A stretch of 64,000 nt of DNA from an uncultured Armatimonadota bacterium. Lineage in GTDB: Bacteria; Armatimonadota; Fimbriimonadia; Fimbriimonadales; Fimbriimonadaceae. Each line of letters opens with the position of its first letter. The stretch's first letter is position 1. Shown one piece after another: positions 62,610 through 64,000 of this stretch. The stretch is taken from the NCBI GenBank assembly GCA_903833215.1, contig CAILEM010000153.1, forward strand, positions 212,996-276,995, written 5' to 3'. The notes under the pieces were generated by a model. It was not told where the DNA came from, ran no database searches, and saw only the letters and a list, made by a program, of their open reading frames with translations. A program made the translations under genes and the position numbers.

Positions 62610-62626
62610 GCCTTCCGCCTAGGGCG
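62604..62626 (+). terminator. Hairpin at the end of the outer-membrane gene
   Basis: GCCCTAGGC and GCCTAGGGC form a perfect nine-pair stem around CTTCC, and the stop codon lies inside the stem. There is no T-run after it, so termination would be weak or hairpin-only. Confidence 0.55.
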
Positions 62627-62647
62627 GTGTATCGTGAACGAGCACCT

Positions 62648-62696
62648 CCAATTTACGCATCATAAATGATGCGTAAATTGGTAAACTGCGCATCAT
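62648..62696 (+). promoter_or_regulatory. Palindromic operator overlapping the Fic gene start
   Basis: CCAATTTACGCATCAT (62648-62663) and its perfect complement (62666-62681) form a 34-bp palindrome with an AA centre. A third half-site, GCATCAT at 62690-62696, overlaps the ATG of the Fic gene at 62695. The Fic protein has a C-terminal winged helix that could bind here, giving autoregulation. Confidence 0.75.
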
Positions 62697-63870
62697 GGCC
62701 GAACCGATCCTGTATTCCCATCAGGCGGATGAGTGGCTAACGACCGGCTACACCTGGGATCATCGTACATTCTCCTCCCACCTTGCACAGGTGCATTTTC
62801 GCCGTGGTGAGCTAGCCAACGCGATGGAAGGTATCGGCTTTCAAGCCAAACAAGAAGCCGTCCTCTCAACTTTGGTGAGTGACATTACAAAGTCGAGTGA
62901 AATAGAAGGTGACCTCCTTGACACTCGCCAGGTTCGATCCTCGGTTGCTAGGCGGCTCGGCATGGACGCTGCCGGATTGCCCAACCCAGATCGCCATGTA
63001 GAGGGGGTTGTTGAGATGATGCTTGACGCGACCCAGCGGTTTGAGTCTCCCCTCACTGAAGAACGGATATTCGGCTGGCACGCTGCGCTTTTTCCTACTG
63101 GTTATAGTGGACTCCACAAAATCGATGTTGGAGTCTGGCGTGACGACGCAGAGGGTCCCATGCAGGTGGTGAGCGGCCCAATGGGTCATGAGCAGGTTCA
63201 CTATGAAGCACCTGCCGCTGACCGACTTCCGAGCGAGATGGCACGCTTCCTCAAGTGGTTCGAAACTGAGCAAATCGACCCTATCCTGAAGGCAGCAATC
63301 GGCCATCTTTGGTTTGTCACGATCCATCCTCTAGACGACGGAAATGGTCGTGTCGGGCGGGCGGTGATGGATATGGCATTGGCACGTGCCGATCGAACGA
63401 GTCAGCGATTCTACTCCCTGTCTCGACAGATCCATCGGTCACGAGCCAGCTACTACGAAATCCTTGAGCGGACACAAAAAAGGCTCTCACTTGATGCAAC
63501 GGAATGGGTGATTTGGTTCCTGCAGCGAATGACAGAGGCCCTCGATGCCTCGGAGAGTGTGTTGCATATCGTTCGATCCAAACACGCTTTTTGGAGAAAG
63601 AACGAGGATTCGCAGCTTAACGAACGCCAGACCAAGGTGGTCAACCTGCTGCTGGACGGTGATTTCATAGGCAAGCTCCAAACCTCGAAATACGCCAAAC
63701 TCGCCAAGTGCTCGGTTCCTACCGCGTTCCGAGACCTGGACGAACTCGTGGCCAAGGGCGTCCTTCAAATGGAAGGAACTGGGAGAGCAACCAACTACGT
63801 CCTTGCGGAAATGTTTCCGGACTCAACACCTTTGGCGTTGATTGGTGGCGTTGACCTTAACCCAGGGTAG
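62695..63870 (+). CDS. Fic-family AMP-transferase with N-terminal inhibitory helix and C-terminal winged helix
   Basis: 391 residues. Fic enzymes add AMP to target protein hydroxyls. The N-terminal domain (DUF4172-like) carries the inhibitory motif S-x-x-x-E-G as SSEIEG (Ser67-Gly72), which blocks ATP until released. The Fic motif HPLDDGNGRVGR starts at His211. Residues about 305-380 form a winged helix (NERQTKVVNLLLDG, KYAKLAKCSVPTAFRDLDELVAKG). This class II layout is self-inhibited, and the palindrome around its start suggests self-repression. No separate antitoxin gene is present. Confidence 0.93.
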   Translation: MAEPILYSHQADEWLTTGYTWDHRTFSSHLAQVHFRRGELANAMEGIGFQAKQEAVLSTLVSDITKSSEIEGDLLDTRQVRSSVARRLGMDAAGLPNPDRHVEGVVEMMLDATQRFESPLTEERIFGWHAALFPTGYSGLHKIDVGVWRDDAEGPMQVVSGPMGHEQVHYEAPAADRLPSEMARFLKWFETEQIDPILKAAIGHLWFVTIHPLDDGNGRVGRAVMDMALARADRTSQRFYSLSRQIHRSRASYYEILERTQKRLSLDATEWVIWFLQRMTEALDASESVLHIVRSKHAFWRKNEDSQLNERQTKVVNLLLDGDFIGKLQTSKYAKLAKCSVPTAFRDLDELVAKGVLQMEGTGRATNYVLAEMFPDSTPLALIGGVDLNPG

Positions 63871-64000
63871 CTTCGCAACCCTAGTAAGTTAATGAGCGGG
63901 ACCACTCGGGACCAAGCCGCGTTCAACCCTTGAAGTTTAGCTTCGTAGCCCAGATCGCGGACCCGAGTGCGCTCACGGTTTCGGATGACTATCGTGGAAG

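Noticed and set aside
1..64000. CRISPR array, prophage or integrative element
   Set aside because: No regularly spaced identical repeats, integrase, capsid or transposase genes were seen. The hairpin copies are too few and not evenly spaced spacers.
1..64000. tRNA or rRNA genes
   Set aside because: No cloverleaf or rRNA-like stretch was recognised in the gaps. A tRNAscan run could overturn this.
63871..64000. Open frame on the minus strand at the right edge
   Set aside because: It reads open to the edge, but the sequence is Arg/Leu-rich with no motif and looks like shadow or repeat sequence.

Overview
The window looks like a chromosomal segment of a free-living, polysaccharide-degrading Gram-negative-type bacterium. 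The gene mix suggests the Armatimonadota (Fimbriimonadia-like): many secreted glycoside hydrolases, a DUF4127 protein, a DUF885 peptidase, an NfrB-like glycosyltransferase, a prepilin-like protein, and weak or absent Shine-Dalgarno sequences at many starts. There is no rRNA, tRNA or universal marker gene here, so the phylum is inference. GC is moderately above half by eye. I saw no prophage, integrase, transposase gene or CRISPR array.

Layout. 1-6.4 kb: a partial GH78 alpha-L-rhamnosidase, an HD-domain protein, and a large secreted heparinase II/III-like protein behind a three-fold 11-bp direct repeat. 6.4-11 kb: a 949-residue SARP/BTAD-type regulator with a P-loop ATPase and TPR-like tail, then a nitronate monooxygenase ending at a strong bidirectional terminator. 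11-17.6 kb: a stress and fermentation cassette of Hsp20, a LuxR-HTH/PAS regulator, a general-stress-like protein, phosphoketolase, acetate kinase and a double UspA protein. 17.7-23.9 kb: a HEAT protein, an acetyltransferase, small proteins, a secreted protein of tandem Ig-like repeats, and an NfrB-like glycosyltransferase whose tail is HEAT repeats, paired with a zinc-ribbon membrane protein. 24-30 kb: sugar metabolism, with two divergent GH20 genes, a RhaD-like aldolase and an SGNH/alpha-beta hydrolase fusion. 30-38 kb: DinB, DUF4127, pstSCA without pstB, a Pho-box-like promoter, an unknown protein and two tandem metallophosphoesterases. 38-47.5 kb: a DUF6569-like protein, a clan GH-A hydrolase, a PQQ-propeller/PA14 protein, a transglutaminase-fold protein lacking its catalytic Cys and His, a URO-D-family protein and a putative (beta/alpha)8 hydrolase. 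47.5-52.3 kb: structured repeats, a pilin-like protein, several small unknown genes, and a VapBC-like pair sitting between two copies of a small membrane-protein gene. 52-64 kb: a six-hairpin glycosidase, a TPR protein, a polysaccharide deacetylase, an OPT transporter, Nudix, DUF885, a probable outer-membrane protein and a Fic protein with a palindromic operator.

Together the genes describe a heterotroph that deconstructs rhamnose-, amino-sugar- and uronate-containing glycans outside the cytoplasm, imports peptides and phosphate, and can switch to phosphoketolase/acetate-kinase ATP production under stress. Non-coding structure is a second theme. Three copies of an ~80-bp hairpin element and a 144-bp inverted repeat all lie between convergent genes.

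The most unusual items are the NfrB-HEAT fusion with its zinc-ribbon partner, the catalytically degenerate transglutaminase, the duplicated module around the PIN toxin, and the hairpin repeat family. All assignments come from reading the sequence by eye against remembered family motifs. No database search was run.
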